From NCBI GenBank assembly GCA_937884235.1, contig CALGBT010000571.1, positions 1-6,250 of the forward strand: a stretch of 6,250 bases of DNA, in the 5' to 3' direction. The notes beneath the pieces were generated by a model. The model saw only the letters and a program-made list of their open reading frames with translations. It had not been told where the DNA came from and made no database searches. This document shows, piece after piece, positions 1-5,739 of this stretch. Position 1 is the first letter of the stretch. Each line of letters begins with the position of its first letter. A program made the position numbers and the translations under genes. The stretch is from an uncultured Pseudomonadota bacterium (lineage in GTDB: Bacteria; Myxococcota_A; UBA9042; CAIXZC01).

Positions 1-1188
1 AAGGACGACGATGACTGGAAGAAGGTCATCGAAGAAGTCCGCGCCATGGGCCCGCTGCCCAGCACCGGCGTCCGCCGGAACGACGACCTGCCGTCCTTTG
101 AAGCCAACGTTACCCGGGGCGAGGATTTTTCTGACCACCTCCTCTGGCAGCTGCGAATGACCCGCCTGACGGAGCGCGAACAGCTCATCGGCACTGAAAT
201 TATTGGCAACATTGGTCCCAACGGCTACCTTAGAGATGATGGCATGGAGTCCGTCGCGCAGAGTATCCCCTGCGATCTTGAAGAGGCCGAGGCCGTGCGC
301 CGAACGGTCATGCAGTTTGACCCCGTGGGGGTTGGTGCCAGGGACCTGGAAGAGTGCCTGCTGGTGCAAGCTGAACTCTACTTCCCCGAGGAAGAGTTGG
401 TCCATCGGATCATTCGCTGCCATCTTCCTGACCTGGTCGGCCGGAATATCTTGAGCCTGGCAAAGAAGCTGGGAATCAGCGATGAGCAGTTGGAAGAGGC
501 ACGGCACATCATCCTCTCCCTGGACCCCAAGCCGGGCCGCAATTTCGGGGAAGACGAAACGCGCTATGTCGTCCCGGATCTATACATCCGCAAAGATGAT
601 GACAAGTACGTGGTGGTCCTCAACGACGACGGCCTGCCCAAGCTTCGTATCAGCCCCTATTACAAGAACCTCATCGACCGGAAGATCACCGAAGAGACCA
701 AGGAGTACCTGAAGAAGAAGGTCCGCTCGGCAGTCTGGTTTTTGCGCAGCATCCACCAACGTCAGTCAACGGTGAAGCTGGTGGGTGAGAGCCTGATCAA
801 GTTCCAACGTGGCTTCCTCGATCACGGCATCAGCCATCTCCGACCGCTGGTTTTACGGGATGTGGCTGAGGACATCGAGATGCACGAGTCCACTGTGAGC
901 CGAGTAACGTCGAACAAGTATGTCCATACGCCTCAAGGTATCTACCCACTGAAGTTCTTCTTCAATCCCCGCATCGAATCGAATCAGGGGGAAGACCTGG
1001 CCTCCGAAGCGGTGCGAGAGAAGATCCGGACCCTCATTGAGGGCGAGCCAGCGCGCAAGCCCCTGAGCGACCAGACCATTGTCGAGCTGCTTTGCAAGGA
1101 AGGGCTGACCATCGCCCGCCGCACCGTGGCCAAATACCGCACGCAATTGGGAATCCTCCCGTCCTCGAAGCGAGTACGATTGTCCTGA
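1..1188 (+). CDS. rpoN: RNA polymerase sigma-54 factor RpoN (5' partial)
   Basis: This is the alternative sigma factor that directs RNA polymerase to -24/-12 promoters and depends on AAA+ enhancer-binding activators. The reading frame is open from base 1, so the first Met in the window (46) is internal. The 395 codons present lack roughly the first 80-100 residues, the Gln/Leu-rich activator-interaction region. Visible parts are the core-binding domain (with the family phrase FDPVGVGARDLEECL at about 302-346), the helix-turn-helix region with HESTVSRVTSNKYVHTPQGIY (about 880-945) and the RpoN box ARRTVAKYR at 1114-1140, which recognises the -24 element. The protein ends LGILPSSKRVRLS, as usual for the family. 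Its stop codon shares one base with the next start, so it is probably the upstream part of an operon with ptsN and rapZ. The missing N-terminus is simply outside the window; nothing suggests a pseudogene. Confidence 0.97.
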   Translation, partial: KDDDDWKKVIEEVRAMGPLPSTGVRRNDDLPSFEANVTRGEDFSDHLLWQLRMTRLTEREQLIGTEIIGNIGPNGYLRDDGMESVAQSIPCDLEEAEAVRRTVMQFDPVGVGARDLEECLLVQAELYFPEEELVHRIIRCHLPDLVGRNILSLAKKLGISDEQLEEARHIILSLDPKPGRNFGEDETRYVVPDLYIRKDDDKYVVVLNDDGLPKLRISPYYKNLIDRKITEETKEYLKKKVRSAVWFLRSIHQRQSTVKLVGESLIKFQRGFLDHGISHLRPLVLRDVAEDIEMHESTVSRVTSNKYVHTPQGIYPLKFFFNPRIESNQGEDLASEAVREKIRTLIEGEPARKPLSDQTIVELLCKEGLTIARRTVAKYRTQLGILPSSKRVRLS

Positions 1189-1664
1189 TGAAGCTCAACG
1201 AATTGGTCCCCAGATTGCAGATTCGTTCCAACCTCAAGGCTGACAAGATGGACTCGGCGCTGACTGAGTTGCTGAACCTCATCGGCAACATCTATACAGC
1301 GATGACCGAGGACGAACGGGACGAGATGAAGGAGCGCCTGAAAGAGCGTGAGAAGTTGTCCAGCACCGTGTTGGAACCAGGCGTTGCCATCCCCCACATC
1401 TATCACGGCCGTTTCCGCCACCTTATTGCTGCCTTCGGCCGCCGGCGGGAAGGCATCTCTTTTGGTGATGGCCAGCCGACGGTGAGGGGCATCTTCCTGC
1501 TGCTGGTGCCTGAGGGGCGAACCGATTTACAGGTAAGTGCTCTCACCAGGGTCACCGGGGCCATACAGGAACCCGATTTCTGGCGCCGACTGATGGGCTG
1601 CCGGGACGGAGACGAGATCTTTGAACTATTCGGCGAGGCGGGCGGCAAGGCAAATAATGGATAG
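1188..1664 (+). CDS. ptsN: PtsN-like PTS IIA (nitrogen/fructose-type) regulatory protein
   Basis: This 158-residue protein resembles EIIA-Ntr, the terminal phospho-acceptor of the nitrogen-related PTS, which acts in the cytoplasm as a regulator rather than a sugar transporter. I place the start at ATG 1188, which overlaps the rpoN stop (TGATG); the longer reading back to 1092 would lie inside rpoN. The active-site phrase is VAIPH with phospho-acceptor His70, preceded by REKLSST (Arg54), which matches the REKMGST of E. coli PtsN. The segment FLLLVPEGRTD is the usual core strand. Two departures are visible. The glycine that normally follows IPH is Ile. The second conserved histidine (HLxxL in relatives) reads QVSAL, so Gln replaces His. 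There is also a charged stretch, TEDERDEMKERLKEREK, before the active site. The gene lies between rpoN and rapZ, the standard ptsN setting, but no hpf or HPr-like gene is adjacent. Divergence from E. coli PtsN makes the exact subfamily uncertain. Confidence 0.85.
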   Translation: MKLNELVPRLQIRSNLKADKMDSALTELLNLIGNIYTAMTEDERDEMKERLKEREKLSSTVLEPGVAIPHIYHGRFRHLIAAFGRRREGISFGDGQPTVRGIFLLLVPEGRTDLQVSALTRVTGAIQEPDFWRRLMGCRDGDEIFELFGEAGGKANNG

Positions 1665-2550
1665 CTCTTCGGGGAGTTCACAGAAGCTTCGAATTGTCCT
1701 GATTTCCGGTCTTTCCGGGGCTGGCAAGACGCTGTCCCTGAAAACCCTTGAGGATCAGGAGTACTTCGCCATCGACAATCTGCCAGCGTCCCTCATCGAC
1801 CCCCTCGCGCTGTTGTTGGAACAGCAGCAGCAGATCACCAAGGTGGCGCTGGTCATGGATGGGCGAGATCAGACCTTCCTCGCCAGGGCCGCAAAGATTG
1901 TCCAGGGGCTGGAGGCCCGCGGCCACAGCGTGCTGTTCCTCTTCCTCGATGCCAGCCGAGAAATTCTGATTCGCCGTTTCGCCGAATCGCGTCGCCCACA
2001 CCCCCTGGCTCGCAGTGGCCCAGTGAATACGGGCATCGACCGGGAGGAGGCGCTCCTGAAGCCGTTGCGGCAGGTGGCGACCATGGTTCTGGATACCTCG
2101 GCAACCAATGTCCACGAACTGCGGCAGTTGATAATTGATGCCGTGGAGCCGCGGGCAGACGCCTCTCCGCACCTGTTCGTCACCTCCTTCGGGTTCAAAT
2201 ACGGGGTCCCCCTTGAGGCCGCGTTCGTCTTCGACGTCCGTTTCCTCCCCAACCCCTTCTTCGTGGAAACACTGCGGCCCCATTCCGGACAGGATGCGAG
2301 AGTCTCCGACTACATCTTCGCCAGCCCCGAGGCGGCAATCATCCGTGACCAGATCCTGGAGTTGGTGCGCACAGTCCTCCCCCTCTGCACGCGAGAAGGG
2401 CGCAGCAGCCTGATGGTGGCAATCGGTTGCACGGGTGGCCAGCATCGTTCGGTGGCCATGGCCGAATCCATCGCCAACACTCTGAAGTCGGAAGGTGTCG
2501 ACCTGGAAGTGCTCCATCGTGACATGGGGCGTAATCTCGGCGGCGTCTGA
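1657..2550 (+). CDS. rapZ: RapZ/YvcJ family nucleotide-binding RNase adapter protein
   Basis: RapZ (YvcJ) proteins bind nucleotides. In enterobacteria they bind the GlmZ/GlmY small RNAs and guide RNase E to control glucosamine-6-phosphate synthase; in other phyla the role is less clear. I choose ATG 1657, which overlaps the ptsN stop by 8 nt with AAGG six bases upstream; it gives 297 residues (E. coli RapZ has about 284). Motifs in order are the Walker A GLSGAGKT (residues 18-25), a Walker B-like VMDGRD (66-71), RRFAESRRPHPL (106-117), and the C-terminal domain with FVTSFGFKYGVP (174-185), DVRFLPNPFF (193-202) and GCTGGQHRSV (257-266), the conserved anion-binding region. The end, HRDMGRNLGGV, lacks the basic tail of E. 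coli RapZ that contributes to RNA binding, so the RNA role should not be assumed. A short Ser-rich N-terminal extension (about 9 residues) precedes the P-loop strand. It is probably the last gene of the rpoN operon. Confidence 0.95.
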   Translation: MDSSSGSSQKLRIVLISGLSGAGKTLSLKTLEDQEYFAIDNLPASLIDPLALLLEQQQQITKVALVMDGRDQTFLARAAKIVQGLEARGHSVLFLFLDASREILIRRFAESRRPHPLARSGPVNTGIDREEALLKPLRQVATMVLDTSATNVHELRQLIIDAVEPRADASPHLFVTSFGFKYGVPLEAAFVFDVRFLPNPFFVETLRPHSGQDARVSDYIFASPEAAIIRDQILELVRTVLPLCTREGRSSLMVAIGCTGGQHRSVAMAESIANTLKSEGVDLEVLHRDMGRNLGGV

Positions 2551-2564
2551 GGCCACCGTTTTTT
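2538..2564 (+). terminator. Probable intrinsic terminator after rapZ
   Basis: The arms CGGCGGC (2538-2544) and GCCACCG (2552-2558) pair with one C-A mismatch around a 7-nt loop and are followed directly by TTTTTT (2559-2564). The left arm lies within the last codons of rapZ and the stop codon is in the loop. The position fits termination of the rpoN-ptsN-rapZ transcript before the kinase gene. The mismatch makes it moderate rather than strong. A competing 6-bp pairing, TGAGGC with GCCTCA (2548-2553 / 2565-2570), would place the T-run in the loop. Confidence 0.5.
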
Positions 2565-2591
2565 GCCTCATTGGCCATCCAACCCTAAGAT
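2563..2591 (+). promoter_or_regulatory. Weak candidate sigma-70-type promoter for the kinase gene
   Basis: TTGCCT (2563-2568) and TAAGAT (2586-2591) are separated by 17 nt, each matching four of six consensus bases, about 30 nt upstream of the kinase start. An overlapping GATAAT (2589-2594) has a better -10 but no properly spaced -35. The 74-bp gap after a probable terminator makes a promoter here reasonable, but this one is a guess from spacing alone. Confidence 0.25.
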
Positions 2592-2624
2592 AATTCAGCT
2601 GACTTTGACTGCAGGAGGCCAGGC

Positions 2625-3983
2625 ATGGCTAAGAATACATCCATTACACACATCCTCAAACGCAACGGCGACCTCGCCCCCTTTGACCCCAAACTCATTG
2701 CCACCGCCATTTGCAAGGCCGCCGCCTCCATTGGTGGCAGGGACAAAGAACTTTGCAACAGCCTCTCGGACAGAGCGGTTGAGATGCTTCACGCCAGCTT
2801 CCCATCTGGGGGAATTCCTACTGTGGAAGAAGTCCAGGATATGGTCGAGCGCGTACTGATTGACAGCGGCCACGCCCGCACCGCTAAGGCCTATATCGTC
2901 TACCGACACCGCCGTGACCTGGTCCGCAAGGGCGAACTTGGGTTGCAGAGCGGCGGGGAGATCGAGACGATTCCGTGGAAGTTGCTGTGGCGAACTCTGG
3001 CCTGGAATGCCAACAACAACTGCGACTCCATTGAGGGCCTCAACGAATGGGTGCGAAGCAGCCGCGTTGGCGACTTGATGAGGGCCTCGGACGAGGCTTA
3101 CTCGCATCAGCTTAAGGTTGCCGCCGAGGAGGTGATCCGCCATGACGGTGAGGTGCGGGTGATTATCGTTGCCGGTCCCTCCAGCTCCGGCAAGACCACC
3201 ACCACCTACAAGATTGAGCAACAGTTGAAGACTCACGGCCTGGAGCTGGTTGCCCTCAATCTGGACAACTACTTCCGGGACCTGGAGTTGCACCCCAAGG
3301 ACGAGTACGGAGACTACGACTACGAAACGCCAGAGGCCCTGGACCTGCCACTCATCAACGAGCACCTGGCGGCACTCATTGACGGGCAGGAAATCATGAT
3401 GCCCAAGTACGATTTCCACACTGGCAAGCAGATACTCAATCAGACGCCGCTGAAACTGGAAGCCAACCAGATCATGCTGCTGGACACTTTGCATGGGCTC
3501 TACGGCGGCCTCACCGAGTCAGTGGCGGACAACCTCAAGTTCCGGGTCTACATCGAGACCTTTTGCCAGCTCCGCCCGCGCCACGGTCGCTTTGTGCGCT
3601 GGACCGACGTCCGGCTGCTGCGCCGGATGGTCCGGGACAATAACTTTCGGAACCACGACCCGGCTTTGACGCTGGGCCACTGGCACTACGTACGACGGGC
3701 GGAGTTGAAGCACATTATCCCCTACCTGCATACCGTGGACATGGTGGTCAACGGCTCATTGCCATACGAGCTACCGGCTCTCAAGCGACATGTCTGGCCT
3801 TACCTGGGGCGACTCGTCAAAGAGTATGACGCACAGCCCGAGCGGCAGGATGCCATCATCCGCGCTCATCGCGTCTACGACCTCCTTGATCAGGTCGAAG
3901 CGCTCTCGGAGGCTGATGAGGCTCAGATCGCTGGCGATAGTCTGCTGCGTGAGTTTATCGGCGGGAGTACTATCAAATACTAG
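2625..3983 (+). CDS. ATP-cone domain fused to uridine kinase/phosphoribulokinase-type P-loop kinase
   Basis: This is a 452-residue, two-domain cytoplasmic protein. Residues about 7-100 (ITHILKRNGDLAPFDPKLIATAI through AKAYIVYRHRR) read as an ATP-cone, the domain that senses ATP/dATP in ribonucleotide reductases and in NrdR. Residues about 175-400 form a P-loop kinase of the uridine kinase/PRK family: VIIVAGPSSSGKTTT with Walker A GPSSSGKT (184-191), LDNYF (213-217, the DDYF-like substrate-site element), MPKYDF (259-264), LLDTLHGL (285-292, at the family's EGIHAL position), and RRMVRDNNFR (333-342, lid-like Arg-rich segment). The likely reaction is phosphorylation of a nucleoside or related small molecule; the substrate cannot be read from the sequence. 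ATG 2625 has a clear AGGAGG at 2613-2618, six bases upstream. It stands alone behind the rapZ terminator and converges with the iron-sulfur genes, overlapping the scaffold gene by 11 nt. Such fusions are sometimes automatically labelled uridine kinase or SirA-like; I see no SirA domain. Confidence 0.88.
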   Translation: MAKNTSITHILKRNGDLAPFDPKLIATAICKAAASIGGRDKELCNSLSDRAVEMLHASFPSGGIPTVEEVQDMVERVLIDSGHARTAKAYIVYRHRRDLVRKGELGLQSGGEIETIPWKLLWRTLAWNANNNCDSIEGLNEWVRSSRVGDLMRASDEAYSHQLKVAAEEVIRHDGEVRVIIVAGPSSSGKTTTTYKIEQQLKTHGLELVALNLDNYFRDLELHPKDEYGDYDYETPEALDLPLINEHLAALIDGQEIMMPKYDFHTGKQILNQTPLKLEANQIMLLDTLHGLYGGLTESVADNLKFRVYIETFCQLRPRHGRFVRWTDVRLLRRMVRDNNFRNHDPALTLGHWHYVRRAELKHIIPYLHTVDMVVNGSLPYELPALKRHVWPYLGRLVKEYDAQPERQDAIIRAHRVYDLLDQVEALSEADEAQIAGDSLLREFIGGSTIKY

Positions 3984-4344
3984 GCGGCAAAGCACTGGCA
4001 AGAGCGGCAATGACGGTTTGCGCCGCATGTTCCTGAACCCCCACAAGCCCCAGACCGGCAGTTACGTCGGCGACCGATAGATTGCGGGCCACCGCCAGGG
4101 TCTCCCCTTCAAGCCGTTGGCAGAGCCACTCTGCAGCAGCAATCGCCGGTGGGCACCCGTACGTGAGATGGCGGGCGGCGATGATTGCCCCTTGGTCGCT
4201 GCAGCCCAACTCCAGCCTGGTGACATCAGCACAGACCGTGGCCTGGGCCATGCCGCGATAGCAAATGGCGAAATCCGAGGCGAGCCGGCCGCCAAAGCGG
4301 GGAGCAACGACGCGACTGCGAATCCGGGGGTCAGGCTGGCTCAC
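3973..4344 (-). CDS. IscU/NifU N-terminal-like iron-sulfur scaffold protein lacking the third ligand cysteine
   Basis: This is a 123-residue protein related to the IscU/NifU-N scaffold on which [2Fe-2S] clusters are built with sulfur from IscS. The match runs along its length: APRFGGRL near the NPRNVGxL region of IscU, TVCADVTRLEL for VCGDVMKLQI, RHLTYGCPPAIAAAEWL for RFKTYGCGSAIASSSLV, and LVGVQEHAAQTVIAAL for PPVKIHCSILAEDAI. Against the IscU metal-site residues it keeps Cys38, Asp40, Cys64 and His106, but Ala107 replaces the cysteine that follows the histidine. The usual GNPVCGD is also altered (AQATVCAD). I start at GTG 4344, which overlaps the iscS stop as GTGA on the minus strand; there is no strong Shine-Dalgarno, consistent with coupled translation. 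Whether it still assembles clusters, carries iron or sulfur, or has been repurposed is unknown. Family assignment is fairly secure from the aligned pattern; function is not. Confidence 0.78.
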   Translation of the reverse strand: MSQPDPRIRSRVVAPRFGGRLASDFAICYRGMAQATVCADVTRLELGCSDQGAIIAARHLTYGCPPAIAAAEWLCQRLEGETLAVARNLSVADVTAGLGLVGVQEHAAQTVIAALASALPPSI

Positions 4345-5528
4345 GGGGAAGCCGGATGCTGGGTAACTTGTGCCCAGAGCGGCGAGAGTGAACGCAGTCG
4401 CTCCACCGCAGCGATTACCCGACGTGCAACCTCGTCGGTTTCTTGCTCCGTGGTGTACCTGCCCAGACCGAACCTGATACCACCGTGGAGCAGGTCATCG
4501 GTTCTGCCCACGGCCGTCAGGACGTGGGATGGTTCGTTGTCGGCGGAAGTGCAGGCCGAGCCCGTGGAAACCGCCACATCCTCCAGTGAAAGGGCGAGGC
4601 TTTCCGCCTCGACGCAGCGAAAGGAGAGATGGAGGTTGCCCGGCAGGCGGTCCTCGGACGGGCCGTTCAAGAAGAGCTCTGGCAAGGCAGCCCGTAGAGT
4701 TGCGTGGAGACGATCCCGCAAAGCGCTGACACGCTGAGCCTCGGCTTCCCTCTCGGCCACTGCCAACTCACAGGCTCGGCCGAAGCCGACTATCGCCGGC
4801 ACATTGGCAGTGCCAGAGCGTAGGCCCGACTCCTGGTTGCCGCCATGTACGCGGCGCACGAGACGGTCCCGGGCGCCATCGGTGACCACCAGCGCACCAA
4901 TCCCCTTCGGCCCACACAGTTTGTGGGCCGAGAAGGAGGCCATGTCGACACCGACTGAGCGGACATCAAAGGGGATCTTGCCAAGGGCCTGAACCGCGTC
5001 GGAGTGGCAAAGAACTCCCCGTGCGCGACAGATGGCGGCGATTTCGGAGATGGGCTGAATAGTCCCGATTTCGTTGTTCGCGGCCATGATCGAGACCAAC
5101 CAGGTCTCATTGGTGATAGCCGCGGCTACAGTCTGGGGCCGGACTCTTCCTTCATCGTCCACCGGCAGGCAGGTCACGGTGGCCCCCCTACCCTCCAGAT
5201 AAGCGGCGGTCTTGAGCACCGACTTGTGCTCCACCGCCGAGATGATCAGGTGACTTCCACCACGATTGGGGGCTTCAAAGCTACCGGCGATGGCGAGGTC
5301 GTTGGCCTCGGTGGCCCCACTGGTGAAGATGACCTCTCGGCCTTCCACTCCCAGGGCCTGAGCCACCTGATGGCGCGCCCGGTCCACCGCCTCTTCAGCC
5401 TCCCATCCATAGGCATGATCACCACTGGAAGAGTTGCCAAAGCGCTCCCGAAAGTAGGGCTCCATCACCGCAAAAACCCGCGGGTCGAGCGGCGTGGTCG
5501 AGTGATAATCGAAATATATACGGCCCAT
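4341..5528 (-). CDS. iscS: Cysteine desulfurase, IscS/NifS family
   Basis: This is a PLP-dependent enzyme that converts L-cysteine to L-alanine and holds the sulfur as a persulfide for iron-sulfur clusters, tRNA thiolation and other uses. The 395-residue product has YFDYHSTTPLDPRV at the N-terminus, AVEHKSVL (His101, stacking on PLP), SDAVQALG (Asp177 and Gln180), SAHKLCGPKG with Schiff-base Lys203, RSGTANVPAIVGFG (238-250), and STGSACTSADNEPSHVL with catalytic Cys326 in the mobile loop. The ending LRSLSPLW resembles the IscS C-terminus that docks IscU. The start is ATG 5528, not the upstream Met at 5561, because AGGAGG sits six bases before it and homologues begin just before the YxDYxxTTP motif. 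It is followed without a gap by the scaffold-like gene on the same strand, indicating a two-gene Fe-S unit. No iscR, hscBA or fdx lies in the window. Confidence 0.96.
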   Translation of the reverse strand: MGRIYFDYHSTTPLDPRVFAVMEPYFRERFGNSSSGDHAYGWEAEEAVDRARHQVAQALGVEGREVIFTSGATEANDLAIAGSFEAPNRGGSHLIISAVEHKSVLKTAAYLEGRGATVTCLPVDDEGRVRPQTVAAAITNETWLVSIMAANNEIGTIQPISEIAAICRARGVLCHSDAVQALGKIPFDVRSVGVDMASFSAHKLCGPKGIGALVVTDGARDRLVRRVHGGNQESGLRSGTANVPAIVGFGRACELAVAEREAEAQRVSALRDRLHATLRAALPELFLNGPSEDRLPGNLHLSFRCVEAESLALSLEDVAVSTGSACTSADNEPSHVLTAVGRTDDLLHGGIRFGLGRYTTEQETDEVARRVIAAVERLRSLSPLWAQVTQHPASP

Positions 5529-5534
5529 GCAATG

Positions 5535-5540
5535 CCTCCT
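5535..5540 (-). promoter_or_regulatory. Ribosome binding site that sets the iscS start
   Basis: On the minus strand AGGAGG ends six bases before ATG 5528. It rules out the in-frame Met at 5561, which would add 11 residues without homologous counterparts. A second purine-rich TCCTCCAG (minus strand) lies just upstream but is not an SD in this orientation. Confidence 0.85.
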
Positions 5541-5549
5541 GCTGGAGGA

Positions 5550-5566
5550 GATCATTAGCAATGATC
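5550..5566. promoter_or_regulatory. 17-bp dyad (7-3-7), candidate operator for iscS
   Basis: GATCATT (5550-5556) and AATGATC (5560-5566) form a perfect inverted repeat around AGC, 22 bp upstream of the iscS start codon. It overlaps the place where a -10 element or early leader of iscS would be, so a bound protein there would block transcription. I cannot assign it to a known Fe-S or iron regulator from the sequence. Confidence 0.45.
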
Positions 5567-5580
5567 GGTCTGGGGGTCAA
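5552..5580 (-). promoter_or_regulatory. Tentative iscS promoter
   Basis: On the minus strand a good -35-like TTGACC (5580-5575) is followed after 17 nt by TAATGA (5557-5552), or after 15 nt by GCTAAT (5559-5554). Neither -10 is convincing, although a weak -10 within a dyad would suit an activated or repressed promoter. The location, just upstream of the iscS ribosome binding site, is the main support. Confidence 0.3.
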
Positions 5581-5626
5581 GGTGTCGCAGTCGCCGCCTT
5601 GTTACCGTGCTGGCTGGAACGGACAA

Positions 5627-5645
5627 GTCGGACGGTCCGTCCGAC
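5627..5645. repeat. Perfect 19-bp palindrome in the divergent control region
   Basis: The arms GTCGGACGG and CCGTCCGAC are exact reverse complements around a central T. The site is about 98 bp from the iscS start and 94 bp from the MCE gene start, and 39 bp upstream of the rightward -35 element. There is no T-run on either side and both neighbours point away from it, so a terminator is unlikely; a dimeric repressor or activator site is the better reading. No regulator gene is adjacent in the window. Confidence 0.6.
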
Positions 5646-5684
5646 ACCGCCACGGCATTATTCCCCTCACTTTTCGAGGGTGCG

Positions 5685-5712
5685 TTGACTGCGACGCCGG
5701 ACCATGTACAAT
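5685..5712 (+). promoter_or_regulatory. Sigma-70-type promoter for the MCE-domain gene
   Basis: TTGACT (5685-5690) and TACAAT (5707-5712) each match five of six consensus bases with a 16-nt spacer. The expected transcription start is near 5719, leaving a leader of about 20 nt with GGAG at 5731-5734 before GTG 5740. This also argues against the in-frame ATG at 5704 and GTG at 5713, which would lie upstream of the transcript start. Confidence 0.65.
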
Positions 5713-5739
5713 GTGCGGGAATCTTGCGCCGGAGCCCGG

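Noticed and set aside
1821..1835. Short CAG repeat giving four Gln in RapZ
   Set aside because: Only four units, within coding sequence in a helical linker; too short to call a repeat element.
1678..2571. 297-codon open frame on the minus strand opposite rapZ
   Set aside because: It mirrors rapZ almost exactly and has no recognisable motif; long antisense frames are expected opposite GC-rich genes. The plus-strand frame carries all the RapZ motifs.
2595..3494. 299-codon open frame on the minus strand opposite the kinase gene
   Set aside because: It is rich in Val, Leu and Gly without domain pattern and overlaps a clearly recognised kinase; no ribosome binding site supports it.
4117..4737. 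206-codon plus-strand open frame over the scaffold-like gene and the end of iscS
   Set aside because: Its Ser/Arg-rich translation is typical of an out-of-frame reading; the two minus-strand genes explain the same DNA with coherent protein families.
5004..5558. 184-codon open frame on the plus strand opposite iscS
   Set aside because: It is a shadow of iscS with no family resemblance; the iscS frame has every catalytic residue.
5529..5561. Longer iscS N-terminus starting at Met 5561
   Set aside because: The strong AGGAGG lies between the two candidate starts and is correctly spaced only for ATG 5528; the extra residues match nothing in the family.
5627..5645. Reading the 19-bp palindrome as an intrinsic terminator
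   Set aside because: No T-run follows on either strand and the flanking genes diverge from it, so no transcript needs ending there.
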